DNA of 64,000 bases from JBBIIC01 sp037446725 (GCA_037446725.1 JBBIIC010000005.1:62001-126000); one strand, 5' to 3'. Positions 1-8,786 are shown, counted from the stretch's first letter. The notes: a model not told the origin generated them from the letters alone. Numbers and translations: made by a program.

Positions 1-117
1 GGGTGGTCGCTCGGGACGCACATGCTCTTCGTCAACGTGCTCTTCGTCTACTTCCCGTTCAGCAAGCTCGTCCACACGATCGGCGCGTTCTCGGCCAACC
101 TGGTGAGGAGTGAGTAG
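1..117 (+). CDS. NarI/DsrM-like membrane cytochrome b subunit (C-terminal end only)
   Basis: The window opens inside this gene; only the last 38 codons before the TAG at 115-117 are visible. The tail has a hydrophobic stretch ending LFVNVLFVYFPFSKLVH, with a His and a 'PFSKL-H' motif typical of the C-terminus of NarI-type heme b subunits, including DsrM. The next gene starts at a GTG (110) overlapping this stop by eight bases, and it encodes a DsrK/HdrD-like iron-sulfur protein. The pair therefore looks like a DsrMK-type membrane complex moving electrons between the quinone pool and a thiol/disulfide or other soluble partner. Family assignment rests on the tail and the neighbour only. Confidence 0.6.
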   Translation, partial: GWSLGTHMLFVNVLFVYFPFSKLVHTIGAFSANLVRSE

Positions 118-1414
118 CGTGGAGACGCAGGCAATCAACACCCTCACCGGCGTGCTCGACAAGAAGATGACGCGTCAGCTCAAGCAGTACCTCGACATCT
201 GCGCGCGCTGCGCCATCTGCAAGGACGCATGTCACCAGTACGTCGCGACCGGGGACTTCACGTATCTCCCCGCCCGCCGCGCCGAGCTCATCCGGCAGAT
301 CTACAAGAAGTACTTCACCAAGACCGGCGAGTTCGTGCCCGCCCTCTACGAGGCGCGTGACCCCGACGAGAATCTGCTCGACGAGTTGTACGCATCGACC
401 TACGCGTGCACCGGATGCCGCCGGTGCATGTACTACTGCCCCTTCTCAATCGACACCGCATGGATCCTGTCTGCGGCCAAGGCGATGCTCATCGCCGCGG
501 GCAAGGGCAACGAGATGCTCGGCCAGCTCGCCGACGCGGCGCTCATGAAGAGCGAGCACTTCGAGATGTTCAAGGACGTGATCATCGACGGCTTCAAGGA
601 CGTCGAGGGCAAGCTCCAGGCGATGACGCGCGACCCGTCGGCCGAGATACCCGTCGACAAGGGTGGTGCCGACGTACTGTACGTCGCGCTCGCCGGTGCG
701 CACTCGATCCTGCCCGCCGCGGCCATCTTCCACGAGGCCGGCACGAACTGGACGCTCTCGATGTTCGAGTCGGCCAACTACGGTTACTTCTTCGGCGATG
801 CGGAGAAGGCGCGCCGGATCGCCGACCGATTCATGGATGAAGCGAAGCGTCTCGGCGTGAAAGAGGTCGTGATCACCGAGTGCGGGCACGCCTACCGCGT
901 GGCGCAGTTCTTCCACGAAGCCTGGAGCGGTGAGAAGCACCCCTTCAAGGTACGCCACATCCTTGAGGTCATCGACGAGTACATCAGAGACGGCCGCATC
1001 ACCGTGCGCCCCGGCGTGATCACCGAGCCGATCACCTACCACGACCCCTGTCAGGTGGGGCGCAACGGCGGGATCTTCGAACAGCCGCGCGACATCGTGC
1101 GTGCGGTGGCGTCCGACTTCCGGGACATGACTCCCAACCGTGAGGAACAGTGGTGCTGCGGCGGAGGCGGCGGGCTTGTCGCGATCGCCGAGATGGAGGA
1201 GTTCCGCCTCAAGAGCGGCGCGAAGAAGCTCGAGCAGATCAAAGCCACCGGGGCACGCATCATCGCAAGCCCGTGCGAGAACTGCCGCCTGCAGATGGAA
1301 GGGCTCAACGACCAGCTCGACCTGGGCCTCACCGTCAAGCCCGTCATGGACCTCGTGCTGGACGCGATGGGCCTCCCCGGGTGGCCTGTCGCCAAGGAGG
1401 TCGACCATGACTGA
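110..1414 (+). CDS. DsrK/HdrD-like iron-sulfur protein with CCG domain
   Basis: A 434-residue iron-sulfur electron carrier. Two [4Fe-4S] motifs are visible: C31-x2-C34-x2-C37-x3-C41 and C100-x2-C103-x2-C106-x3-C110 followed by Pro. The C-terminal half carries a CCG domain: Cys in HDPCQ, 34 residues, the pair in QWCCGGGGG, 38 residues, then CENC. In HdrD/DsrK proteins this motif binds the catalytic noncubane cluster that handles disulfides. The start is GTG at 110, preceded by a GAGG-like site and overlapping the upstream cytochrome b stop, so the two are translationally coupled. The partner oxidoreductase and true substrate are not visible here. No DsrAB or HdrABC genes lie in the window. Confidence 0.8.
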   Translation: MSSVETQAINTLTGVLDKKMTRQLKQYLDICARCAICKDACHQYVATGDFTYLPARRAELIRQIYKKYFTKTGEFVPALYEARDPDENLLDELYASTYACTGCRRCMYYCPFSIDTAWILSAAKAMLIAAGKGNEMLGQLADAALMKSEHFEMFKDVIIDGFKDVEGKLQAMTRDPSAEIPVDKGGADVLYVALAGAHSILPAAAIFHEAGTNWTLSMFESANYGYFFGDAEKARRIADRFMDEAKRLGVKEVVITECGHAYRVAQFFHEAWSGEKHPFKVRHILEVIDEYIRDGRITVRPGVITEPITYHDPCQVGRNGGIFEQPRDIVRAVASDFRDMTPNREEQWCCGGGGGLVAIAEMEEFRLKSGAKKLEQIKATGARIIASPCENCRLQMEGLNDQLDLGLTVKPVMDLVLDAMGLPGWPVAKEVDHD

Positions 1415-2249
1415 TCAGCGCATCCCGCGTGCGGAGTTCGGCATATGCGGAGGCAGCGGCACGCTCTCCATCGGCACGGCCGGGTCGCTCGCCGACGAGC
1501 GGGTGACGGTACTCACCGATGGCCTCGTCTTCGACACCCCGTTCGGCCGCTCCCCCGCGTTCACCCACATCCGCGTGGACGGCCCCCACGGACCGCGCGA
1601 GGCGCTCAGCGTACGGATGCACGGCTGGAGGCGCGGCGTGAAGCGCGCGGATGCGAGCCTGCAGGTCTTCTGGGTCTTCCACGAGGCGGGCGTGCGCAAG
1701 GTCGTCGCTGACGGCGGGGTGGGCAGCCTCAATCACCTCCTCGACCCCCGCGACGTGGTGATCCCGAGCGACTTCATCGACCTCACCATGAAGCAGGACA
1801 TCTACGTGCGCGGCGACCACCTGCTCATCATGCGCCAGCCGATCTGTCCCGACCTCGCGGCTCACCTGCACGCGGCTGCGAGCGTTCCGTTCGCGCGCGT
1901 CTACCGGCGCGGCACCTATCTCGTCACCGACGGTCCGCGCTTCGAGAGTGTGGCCGAGGTCGACTACATGAAGCGGCTCGGCGGGGACGTCATCGGCCAG
2001 TCGCTCTCGCCCGAAGTCTTCCTCGCCCGCGACATCGGTGCATGCTTCGCGGGCATCTACATCGTCGTGAACTACGGCGAAGGCGTCGTCCGGGAGTGGG
2101 AACACTCCGAGCTCAAGGCGGTCTTCTTCGAGGAGTCGGAGACCATCGCCCGCTGCGTGATCGACACCGTGAGCGCGGCCGACCTCGACGCCGGCTGCGA
2201 CTGCATGGACCTGCGCAAGCCGAGCCTCCTCGACCTGCCGGAGGCGTAG
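1407..2249 (+). CDS. mtnP: Methylthioadenosine/purine nucleoside phosphorylase family protein
   Basis: A 280-residue protein of the family-2 purine nucleoside/methylthioadenosine phosphorylases. These cleave MTA (or a related nucleoside) with phosphate, giving the base and 5-methylthioribose-1-phosphate. Recognisable stretches are GICGGSGT near the N-terminus, the phosphate-loop-like LLDPRDVVIPSDFIDLT, and GQSLSPEVFLARDIGACFAG, which matches the substrate-site region. The ATG at 1407 follows AAGGAGG at 1394-1400 and overlaps the stop of the upstream iron-sulfur gene. The next gene is an MTA/SAH deaminase, so the true substrate may be methylthioinosine, as in the deaminase-plus-MTIP route. The sequence is somewhat divergent and the exact nucleoside cannot be read from it. 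Confidence 0.75.
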   Translation: MTDQRIPRAEFGICGGSGTLSIGTAGSLADERVTVLTDGLVFDTPFGRSPAFTHIRVDGPHGPREALSVRMHGWRRGVKRADASLQVFWVFHEAGVRKVVADGGVGSLNHLLDPRDVVIPSDFIDLTMKQDIYVRGDHLLIMRQPICPDLAAHLHAAASVPFARVYRRGTYLVTDGPRFESVAEVDYMKRLGGDVIGQSLSPEVFLARDIGACFAGIYIVVNYGEGVVREWEHSELKAVFFEESETIARCVIDTVSAADLDAGCDCMDLRKPSLLDLPEA

Positions 2250-2252
2250 CAG

Positions 2253-3557
2253 GTGCTCGTCCACGCCGAGTGGGTGCTGCCGATCGCAGGCCCGCCCCTG
2301 CGCGACGGCGCCGTCCTCGTGCGGGGCGACCGCGTCGCCGAGGTGGGCTCGCTCGACGCGCTCGCAGCCGCGCACCCGGAAGAACCCGTCGAGCGCCACG
2401 ACGGCTGCGTGCTGCTCCCTGGCCTGGTCAACGCGCACACGCACCTCGCGCTCACCGTGCTCGGCGGGCTCGTGCCTTCGGTGTCGTTCGGCGAGTGGCT
2501 GCATCGGTTGGTGCGCGCGATGCGTGTGCTCACGCCCGATGATCTCGAGGCGTCGGTCGCGCTCGGCGCGAGGCGGTGCCTCGAGGCGGGCGTGACGGTG
2601 ATAGGCGAGATCGCGTACGGCGCGGCCTCGATGGACATCGCGCGTCGCGCCGGCCTGGGCGGCACCTTCTTCTGGGAGGTGCTGGGCATCGGTGCGGCCG
2701 ACCTCGAGAGCGCGCTCCGCGACGACGGCTACCCGCAAAGCGCCCGGGGCGATCGGGACGCACGCGTGCGTGCCGGGATCTCGCCGCACTCCCCCTACAC
2801 CTCGGGACCGGCGCTGCTGCGCGCCGCGCACGACCGGGCACGACGGGAGGACGCGCCGTTCGCCATCCACGTCGCCGAGTCCCACGCGGAGGCCGAGCTC
2901 TTCGAGAGCGGCGGCGGAGCGCTCGCCCCGACCGCGGGACGTCTCGCGACAGGTCTCACACCGGGCTCGGGCGCCACGCCCGTTTCCTACCTCGACGACC
3001 TCGGCGTGCTCGACGGCGCTATCGCGGTCCACTGCGTGCAGCTAGGCGGGGACGACATCGCGCGGCTCGCGGAGCGTTCGACCGGGGTCGTGCTCTGCCC
3101 GCGCTCCAACGCCTACCTTCTCGAGGGACCCGCGCCCGTCGCGGCGCTCGAAGCGTCCGGGACCCGTCTTGCGCTCGGAACCGACTCGTCGGCGAGCAAC
3201 CTCGATCTTGACCTGCTCGACGAGGCGCGCGCCGTGCGCGTGATCGCGCCGCATCTGGCGGCGGAACGCGTCGTCCGGATGATCACCGCCGATGGGGCGC
3301 GAGTGCTCGGCCTCGGCGAGGCGTTCGGCGTGCTGGCGCCCGGCTACCAGGCCGACCTGGCCGTGTTCCGGTGCGCCGCCGCCGAAGCCGACCCGTACGA
3401 GGCGCTCGTGGGCTGTGCGGGCAGGCCCTCCCTCGAGCGCGTGCTCTCGGCCGGCGAGTGGCGGGTGCGTGACGGGCGCGCGCTGGCGCCGCCCGATGCA
3501 GGACTCGATGACGTGCTGGCCCACGCCCGTGAACGCGCGCGGACCGCGCTCGGCTGA
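2253..3557 (+). CDS. mtaD: 5-methylthioadenosine/S-adenosylhomocysteine deaminase (amidohydrolase)
   Basis: A 434-residue amidohydrolase-superfamily protein that deaminates MTA and/or SAH to the inosine form. Metal-site signatures are in the expected order: NAHTHLAL (H-x-H), AIHVAESHAE (His), AVHCVQL (His) and LGTDSSASN (catalytic Asp). The typical N-terminal and C-terminal beta-sandwich strands flank the barrel (residues 1-60 and after about 365, e.g. GYQADLAVFR). It starts with GTG three bases after the phosphorylase stop, so both are probably on one transcript for recycling the by-products of SAM use. A related aminofutalosine or other nucleoside deaminase activity cannot be excluded. Confidence 0.8.
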   Translation: MLVHAEWVLPIAGPPLRDGAVLVRGDRVAEVGSLDALAAAHPEEPVERHDGCVLLPGLVNAHTHLALTVLGGLVPSVSFGEWLHRLVRAMRVLTPDDLEASVALGARRCLEAGVTVIGEIAYGAASMDIARRAGLGGTFFWEVLGIGAADLESALRDDGYPQSARGDRDARVRAGISPHSPYTSGPALLRAAHDRARREDAPFAIHVAESHAEAELFESGGGALAPTAGRLATGLTPGSGATPVSYLDDLGVLDGAIAVHCVQLGGDDIARLAERSTGVVLCPRSNAYLLEGPAPVAALEASGTRLALGTDSSASNLDLDLLDEARAVRVIAPHLAAERVVRMITADGARVLGLGEAFGVLAPGYQADLAVFRCAAAEADPYEALVGCAGRPSLERVLSAGEWRVRDGRALAPPDAGLDDVLAHARERARTALG

Positions 3558-3582
3558 CGCGCCGCCTGTCGCCGCGATGAAT

Positions 3583-3613
3583 GTGGCCCGGCTCGCGATG
3601 CGAACCGGGCCAC
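3583..3613. terminator. Hairpin between convergent mtaD and livF
   Basis: A perfect 9-bp inverted repeat (GTGGCCCGG at 3583-3591 and CCGGGCCAC at 3605-3613, 13-nt loop) sits in the 86-bp gap between two converging genes. Position and symmetry suit a bidirectional terminator, although neither side has a clear T-run. Confidence 0.5.
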
Positions 3614-3643
3614 GGCCGTGACGATGTCGATCCGCTCGACTCG

Positions 3644-4351
3644 CTAGATCTCGCCGAGGTAGGTCTTGCGCACCTTCTCGTTGCCGAGTAGTTCCTGGCC
3701 GGTGCCTTCGAGGGCGACCGTACCGGTCTCAAGCACGTAGCCGCGGTGCGCCACCTGCAGCGCCATCGCCGCGTTCTGCTCGACGAGCAGGATCGTCGTG
3801 CCATGCTCGTTGAGCGTCTTGATGGTTGCGAAGATCACTTCCACGATGACCGGCGCGAGGCCCATCGACGGCTCGTCGAGCATGAGCAGCTTCGGGCTTG
3901 CCATCATGCCGCGGGCGATCGCGAGCATCTGCTGCTCCCCGCCGGAGAGCGTCCCGCCCTTCTGCGCCAGGCGCTCGCGCAGCCGGGGGAAGAGCTCGAG
4001 GACGCGCTCCATATCGGCGGCGACACCCTCGGGATCGGTGCGCAGGAACGCGCCCATCTCGAGGTTCTCGCGGACCGACATGCGCGGGAAGATGCGCCGC
4101 CCCTCGGGCACCTGGATGACGCCCTTTGCGGTCACGAGGTGCGCGGGCGCACCGGCGATCTGCTCGCCGAGGAACTCGATAGATCCGTGTCGCGGCGCGA
4201 CCTGACCGGAGATGGTCTTGAGCGTCGTCGACTTGCCGGCGCCGTTGGCCCCGATGAGCGTGACGATCTCGCCCTCGTGCACCTCGATGCTGATGCCCTT
4301 GAGCGCCTCGATCTTGCCGTAGAAGGTATGAAGGTCGTTGACTTTCAGCAC
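3644..4351 (-). CDS. livF: Branched-chain amino acid ABC transporter ATP-binding protein LivF
   Basis: A 235-residue ABC ATPase, one of the two nucleotide-binding subunits of the Liv system. Walker A is GANGAGKST, the signature is LSGGEQQML, Walker B is LLMLDEPSMGLAP and the H-loop region is ILLVEQN. The 'MGLAP' after Walker B and the C-terminal KVRKTYLGEI are typical of LivF rather than LivG. It is the last gene of the minus-strand operon livK-livH-livM-livG-livF, 12 bases after livG. It powers uptake of leucine/isoleucine/valine or related amino acids at the inner face of the membrane. Confidence 0.92.
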   Translation of the reverse strand: MLKVNDLHTFYGKIEALKGISIEVHEGEIVTLIGANGAGKSTTLKTISGQVAPRHGSIEFLGEQIAGAPAHLVTAKGVIQVPEGRRIFPRMSVRENLEMGAFLRTDPEGVAADMERVLELFPRLRERLAQKGGTLSGGEQQMLAIARGMMASPKLLMLDEPSMGLAPVIVEVIFATIKTLNEHGTTILLVEQNAAMALQVAHRGYVLETGTVALEGTGQELLGNEKVRKTYLGEI

Positions 4352-4363
4352 TGCGGTGCCCTC

Positions 4364-5146
4364 CTAGCCCTCGGCCATGAGCGCCTCGGCGCCGCTGCCC
4401 AGGTACGCCTCGATGACCTTGGGGTCGCGCTGGATCTCCTCGGGCTTGCCCTCGGCGATCTTCTCACCGAAGTCGAGCACGGAGACGCGGTCGGCGATGC
4501 CCATGACGACCTTCATGTCGTGCTCGATGAGCAGGACGGTGATCCCGGCCTCGCGGATCTTGCCAATGAGCTTCGTCAGCGACGCCGTCTCCTGCGGGTT
4601 CATGCCCGCGGCCGGCTCGTCGAGCAGGATGAGCTTGGGCTCGGTCGCGAGCGCCCGGGCGATCTCGAGCTTGCGCTGCTCACCGTAGGGCAGGTTCATG
4701 GCGAGCTCGTTGGCCTTGCCCTCGAGTCCCACGAACCTCAGCCACTTGCGGGCCTCGTCCACGGTGTGCTCCTCTTCGCGCCTGAAAGCGCGCGTGCCGA
4801 GCACTGACATGAGCGGCGTGGACCGCGTGCGCGTGTGGCGCGCCACCATGACGTTCTCGAGCGTCGTCATGTTCGCGAACAGCCGGATGTTCTGGAACGT
4901 CCGGGCGACGCCCATCGTACAGATCCTGTGTGCCTTCTTGCCGACGAGCGAGGTGCCGGAGAACTCGATGGTGCCTTCGGTGGGCCGGTAGATGCCGGTC
5001 AGAAGGTTGAACAGCGTGGTCTTTCCCGCGCCGTTCGGCCCGATGAGCGCGACGATCTCGCCTTCTTCGACCCGGAAGTCCACGTTCGAGAGGGCCTTGA
5101 GGCCTCCGAACTGCATCGTCACGTTGTTGACTTCTAGCATTGCCAT
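4364..5146 (-). CDS. livG: Branched-chain amino acid ABC transporter ATP-binding protein LivG
   Basis: A 260-residue ABC ATPase. Walker A is GPNGAGKTT, the signature is LPYGEQRKLEIARAL, Walker B is LILLDEPAAGMNP and the H-loop is LLIEHDMKVVM. 'LPYGEQR' and 'DEPAAGMNP' are characteristic of LivG, as is the C-terminal EVIEAYLG-type tail (here KVIEAYLGSGAEA). It lies between livM and livF in the operon and partners LivF as a heterodimer under the LivHM permease. Confidence 0.92.
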   Translation of the reverse strand: MAMLEVNNVTMQFGGLKALSNVDFRVEEGEIVALIGPNGAGKTTLFNLLTGIYRPTEGTIEFSGTSLVGKKAHRICTMGVARTFQNIRLFANMTTLENVMVARHTRTRSTPLMSVLGTRAFRREEEHTVDEARKWLRFVGLEGKANELAMNLPYGEQRKLEIARALATEPKLILLDEPAAGMNPQETASLTKLIGKIREAGITVLLIEHDMKVVMGIADRVSVLDFGEKIAEGKPEEIQRDPKVIEAYLGSGAEALMAEG

Positions 5147-5172
5147 GTCGCGTCAGCGCCTTTCGTCCGCGC

Positions 5173-6390
5173 CTAGATGATGTCGCTGTCCGAGTCGTGC
5201 TTGTGCTCGGCCTCCCACAGCTGCTGGTTCTCCTGTGCGAGAACTGTCTCGTCGACGGGCTGCAGCTCGCGGGCACGGCGCTTGGACGGCAGGAAGCCCT
5301 GCGGCCGGAGCGCCATCATCACCACCATGAGACCGCCGAAGATCAGGAACCGGTAGTCGCCGACCGCCGCCGCCTGCTCGGGCGTGAGGAGCCCGGAGAG
5401 CGCCGGGGACGCCGCGACCGCTCGGATGATCTCCGGTGCGGCGGTGATGATGACCGCACCCAGGATGACGCCGGGTATCGAGCCCATGCCGCCGAGCACG
5501 ACCATACAGACGATGAGCACCGACTCCATGAAGTTGAAGGACTCGGGGCTGACGAACCCGACCCAGTACGCGTACGTGTGACCCGCGATGCCTCCCCACG
5601 CCGCGCCGAGCGCGAACGCCCAGAGCTTCGTGCTCAGGATGTTCACGCCGACGGAGGCTGCCGCGACCTCGTCCTCGCGCATTGCGACCCACGCCCGTCC
5701 GAGGCGCGAGTTGTCCAGGCGCGTGATGACGAAGATCGTGAACAGCACGAGCAGAAGGATCACGTAGTACCAGAACAGGTCCTTGGAGAACATGAAGTTG
5801 CCGAAGGACAGGTTCTCGCGCACCCACTGCTGACCGGCGGCGGGCGCGACCGTCTGGCCGACGCCCGGCAGACCGGACGCGCCGTTGGTAAGCCCGAAGA
5901 TGTCGTTCGTGATCGCGATGCGTACGATCTCACCGAAGCCAAGGGTGACGATCGCAAGGTAGTCGCCGCGCAACCGCAGCACCGGCGCACCGATGAAGAT
6001 GCCGGCGATGACGCCCGGGATGGCTGCGAAGGGCAGCAAGACCCAGTACGACAGGTGCTCCGCGCTCTCACCGAACGCTCCCGACCGGGCCAGGATCTCC
6101 TGCATGAGGAAGCCCAGGTTCATGCCCGCGTACGCGCCGACCGCGTAGAAGGCCATGTAGCCGAGGTTCAGCAGGCCGGCCGAGCCGACGATGATGTTCA
6201 AGCCCAGCGCCAGCAGCACGTAGATGCCCACGAGCGCGAAGATGCGGACCATGAACGCGTTGCCGGCCGCCTGGAAGAAGACCGGCATGAACAGCGTGAT
6301 AGCCGCGAGCGCGAAGAAGAACACGATCCGCCCGACGCGCGTCGAGAAGAAGTCGTTGACCGCCCTGAGTGCGTTCTTGATAGCTCCCAT
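5173..6390 (-). CDS. livM: Branched-chain amino acid ABC transporter permease LivM
   Basis: A 405-residue polytopic membrane protein with about ten hydrophobic segments. LivM hallmarks include LGLNIIVGSAGLLNLGYMAFYAVGA split over two helices and the EAA-like region LRLRGDYLAIVTLGFGEI, followed by the TNGASGLPGV loop. The C-terminal 50 residues are a charged cytosolic tail, longer than in many LivM proteins. The stop of livH lies two bases upstream of its ATG. Together with LivH it forms the membrane channel. Confidence 0.92.
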   Translation of the reverse strand: MGAIKNALRAVNDFFSTRVGRIVFFFALAAITLFMPVFFQAAGNAFMVRIFALVGIYVLLALGLNIIVGSAGLLNLGYMAFYAVGAYAGMNLGFLMQEILARSGAFGESAEHLSYWVLLPFAAIPGVIAGIFIGAPVLRLRGDYLAIVTLGFGEIVRIAITNDIFGLTNGASGLPGVGQTVAPAAGQQWVRENLSFGNFMFSKDLFWYYVILLLVLFTIFVITRLDNSRLGRAWVAMREDEVAAASVGVNILSTKLWAFALGAAWGGIAGHTYAYWVGFVSPESFNFMESVLIVCMVVLGGMGSIPGVILGAVIITAAPEIIRAVAASPALSGLLTPEQAAAVGDYRFLIFGGLMVVMMALRPQGFLPSKRRARELQPVDETVLAQENQQLWEAEHKHDSDSDII

Positions 6391-6392
6391 GG

Positions 6393-7322
6393 CTACACCT
6401 TCTCCGCGACGGACTCGCCCAGAAGGCCACCGGGCTTGAAGATCAGGACGATGATGAGAATGACGAACGCGATGACGTCCTTGTAGCCGGTGCTGATGTA
6501 GGCAGCTGCAAGCGACTCGAGCAGACCGAGCAGGAAGCCGCCGAGCATCGCGCCGCGCAGGTTACCGATACCGCCGATGACGGCCGCGGTGAACGACTTG
6601 ATACCCGGGATGAAACCCATGTTGTACTTGATGTTGCCGTAGTACATCCCGGAGAAGATACCGGCAGCGGCACCGAGCGCGGGCCCGATGAAGAAGGTCA
6701 GCGCGATGACGCGGTTGATGTCGATTCCCATGAGGCCCGCGGTGTCCCGGTCCTGGGACGTCGCGCGCATCGATTTCCCGAGGCGGGTCCGGGACACGAA
6801 GTTGTCCAGCACCAGCATGAGCAGGATTGTGACGCTGATGATCATGATCTGCATCGACGAGATGCTCGCGCCTCCGATGTTGAACGTGCGCACCTCGAAG
6901 AGCACTGGGAAGGGCAGCGAGCGCGAGGAGATCCACAGCAGTGCGGCGTTCTGGAGAAAGAGCGAGACGCCGATGGCCGAGATGAGAGGCGCCAGGCGCG
7001 GTGCGTGCCTGAGCGGGCGGTACGCGAACCGTTCGATGACGACACCGAGGATACCGGTCGCCACCATCGCGATCAAGAAGGTGAGGACGTACAGCAGCAG
7101 CAGCGCGGGCCCGCTCGACGTGAAGAACGGGATCTGCGAGAGCCCCTGCAGGGTGAACAGGCCCACGTAGGCGCCGAACATGAACATCTCCGCGTGAGCG
7201 AAGTTGATCATGAGCAGGATGCCGTAAACGAGCGTGTACCCCAGTGCGAGGAGGGCGTACATGCCCCCGAGCGTCAGCCCGTTAACGAATTGTTGGGCGA
7301 CGATTCCGAGTTCGACTGACAC
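6393..7322 (-). CDS. livH: Branched-chain amino acid ABC transporter permease LivH
   Basis: A 309-residue permease with about eight membrane helices. Its opening, VNGLTLGGMYALLALGYTL, is the classic LivH N-terminus, followed by NFAHAEMFMFGAY. I choose the GTG at 7322 because GGAG lies five bases upstream. An in-frame ATG at 7337 would add five residues but has no ribosome-binding site, and still longer versions read into the hairpin-bearing spacer. It is second in the operon, separated from livK by 141 bp. Confidence 0.9.
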   Translation of the reverse strand: MSVELGIVAQQFVNGLTLGGMYALLALGYTLVYGILLMINFAHAEMFMFGAYVGLFTLQGLSQIPFFTSSGPALLLLYVLTFLIAMVATGILGVVIERFAYRPLRHAPRLAPLISAIGVSLFLQNAALLWISSRSLPFPVLFEVRTFNIGGASISSMQIMIISVTILLMLVLDNFVSRTRLGKSMRATSQDRDTAGLMGIDINRVIALTFFIGPALGAAAGIFSGMYYGNIKYNMGFIPGIKSFTAAVIGGIGNLRGAMLGGFLLGLLESLAAAYISTGYKDVIAFVILIIVLIFKPGGLLGESVAEKV

Positions 7323-7400
7323 GAGTGCTCCATCCATGGTTCTTGTAGGCGGCAACGCCGGAAACGGCCGCGCCGGGAATCCGGGCCCCGCGCTCACGCC

Positions 7401-7432
7401 GGTCCGGGCGGGACTCGCGTCCCGCCCGGACC
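7401..7432 (-). promoter_or_regulatory. Strong hairpin in the livK-livH spacer
   Basis: A perfect 14-bp inverted repeat (7401-7414 with 7419-7432, tetraloop TCGC) lies between the livK stop and the livH start. There is no T-run. Stems like this after a periplasmic-type binding-protein gene usually protect the upstream mRNA or partly terminate, so the binding protein is made in excess over the permease. That role is inferred from position. Confidence 0.6.
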
Positions 7433-7463
7433 GTGTGACTACGGAGCTGTGTGGTCCCCCGTG

Positions 7464-8672
7464 CTACTCGGTGAAGGGAACCCAGGCGCCGTCGCGCACG
7501 ACGTACGGGGTGATAGCCTTATTGGTGGTGTCACCGTTCTCGTCGAACGAAACGGTGCCCGTCACGCCCTGCATGTTGGTGGCGGCAACGGCTTCGATGA
7601 TGGCCTGCTTGCCGGCAACGGAGGCGACTTCCTCGGCGCCGAGGTCCTCGGCGACGGCTTTGATGGCCTCGATTATGACCATGGCGGCATCGTAGGCGTA
7701 CGTGTCATAAGCCTCGATGGTCTGGCCGGGGAAGGTGGCCTCGAACATCTCGGTGAACTCCTGGCCCTTCGGCTGCTCGGAAAGCGGCAGGCCGACGGAG
7801 GTCGCGAAGTCGCCCTCGGCGTTCGCGGCACCAGCGATATCAACGAACTGCTGGGTGTACAGACCGTCGCCGCCCATCAGCGGACCCTCAAAACCGGCCT
7901 CCTTGGCCTGCTTGCTGATCAGCGCGCCCTCGGTGTACATGCCACCGAAGTAGATGAGGTCCGGGCTGTCGCCACGGATCTTGGTCACGAGAGCGGTGAA
8001 GTCCTGGTCCTTGACCTGGATCTTGTCGGTCGAGGTGACCTCGCCGCCCTTGGCCTCGAAGGCCTTGGCGAACTCGGCAGCCAGACCCTCGCCGTAAGGG
8101 GTCGAGTCGTCGATGACTGCGACCGAGGTGAAGCCAAGCTCGTCGTAGGCGTACTCGGCCGCGAACGAGCCCTGGACCGTGTCGATGGTGCATACGCGGA
8201 AGACGTTCTCGAAGCCCTGCAGCGTGAGCGCCGGGTTCGTGGACGCCGGCGAGATCTGGACGATGCCAGCCTCGTTGTAGACGGCCGACGTGGGGATCGA
8301 GACACCCGAGTTCAGGTGAGCTACGACGCCGACGACCGCGTTGTCAGAGACCATCTGGTTGGCGGCGTTGACGCCCGTCTTGGGGTCGCCCGCGTCGTCA
8401 ACGGCGAGCATCGAAAGGGCGATGCCCATCTCCTCGAGCTCGGGGGCAGCCTCTTCGATCGCCAGCTGGGCACCGTTGCGGATACCCAGGCCGAGTGCCG
8501 CGATGTCGCCGGTGAACGGCGAGCTGACGCCGATTTTGACCTCAACGAGGTCGGCGGTGCCGCCGTCGCCGTCCTCGGCACCTCCACCGCCACCGCAACC
8601 GGTGACGACCATCGCCAGCATCACAAACATGGCGATGATGACGAAGAGGCGCTTGCTCTTAGCCACGCTCAT
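7464..8672 (-). CDS. livK: Branched-chain amino acid ABC transporter substrate-binding lipoprotein LivK
   Basis: A 402-residue extracellular binding protein of the leucine-binding (type 1 periplasmic) family. It begins with a lipoprotein signal: basic MSVAKSKR, a hydrophobic core, and lipobox MVVTGC, followed by a glycine/acidic linker. The mature part starts VKIGVSSPFTGDIAALG, typical of the family, and later has GDGLYTQQF and IEAYDTYAYDAA. The ATG at 8672 has GGAGG six bases upstream, so longer in-frame versions (to 8864) are rejected. It is first in the operon and collects the amino acid for LivHMGF; ligand identity is not readable. Confidence 0.9.
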   Translation of the reverse strand: MSVAKSKRLFVIIAMFVMLAMVVTGCGGGGGAEDGDGGTADLVEVKIGVSSPFTGDIAALGLGIRNGAQLAIEEAAPELEEMGIALSMLAVDDAGDPKTGVNAANQMVSDNAVVGVVAHLNSGVSIPTSAVYNEAGIVQISPASTNPALTLQGFENVFRVCTIDTVQGSFAAEYAYDELGFTSVAVIDDSTPYGEGLAAEFAKAFEAKGGEVTSTDKIQVKDQDFTALVTKIRGDSPDLIYFGGMYTEGALISKQAKEAGFEGPLMGGDGLYTQQFVDIAGAANAEGDFATSVGLPLSEQPKGQEFTEMFEATFPGQTIEAYDTYAYDAAMVIIEAIKAVAEDLGAEEVASVAGKQAIIEAVAATNMQGVTGTVSFDENGDTTNKAITPYVVRDGAWVPFTE

Positions 8673-8786
8673 CCCATTCCTCCCATTCGCTCCCGTGTGT
8701 GTCCACACACTTTGCTGCGCCGGGTACCGGTGCGGCATCCGACACTCTCCCACCTGTGAGGCGCGTCGCCCTTCAGGATTGCGCGG

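Noticed and set aside
7449..8759. A 436-residue plus-strand frame opposite livK
   Set aside because: High-GC shadow with Asp/Arg/Gly-rich nonsense composition; livK on the other strand is clearly coding. The same applies to long frames opposite mtaD, Cls, the ABC exporters and the Fic gene.
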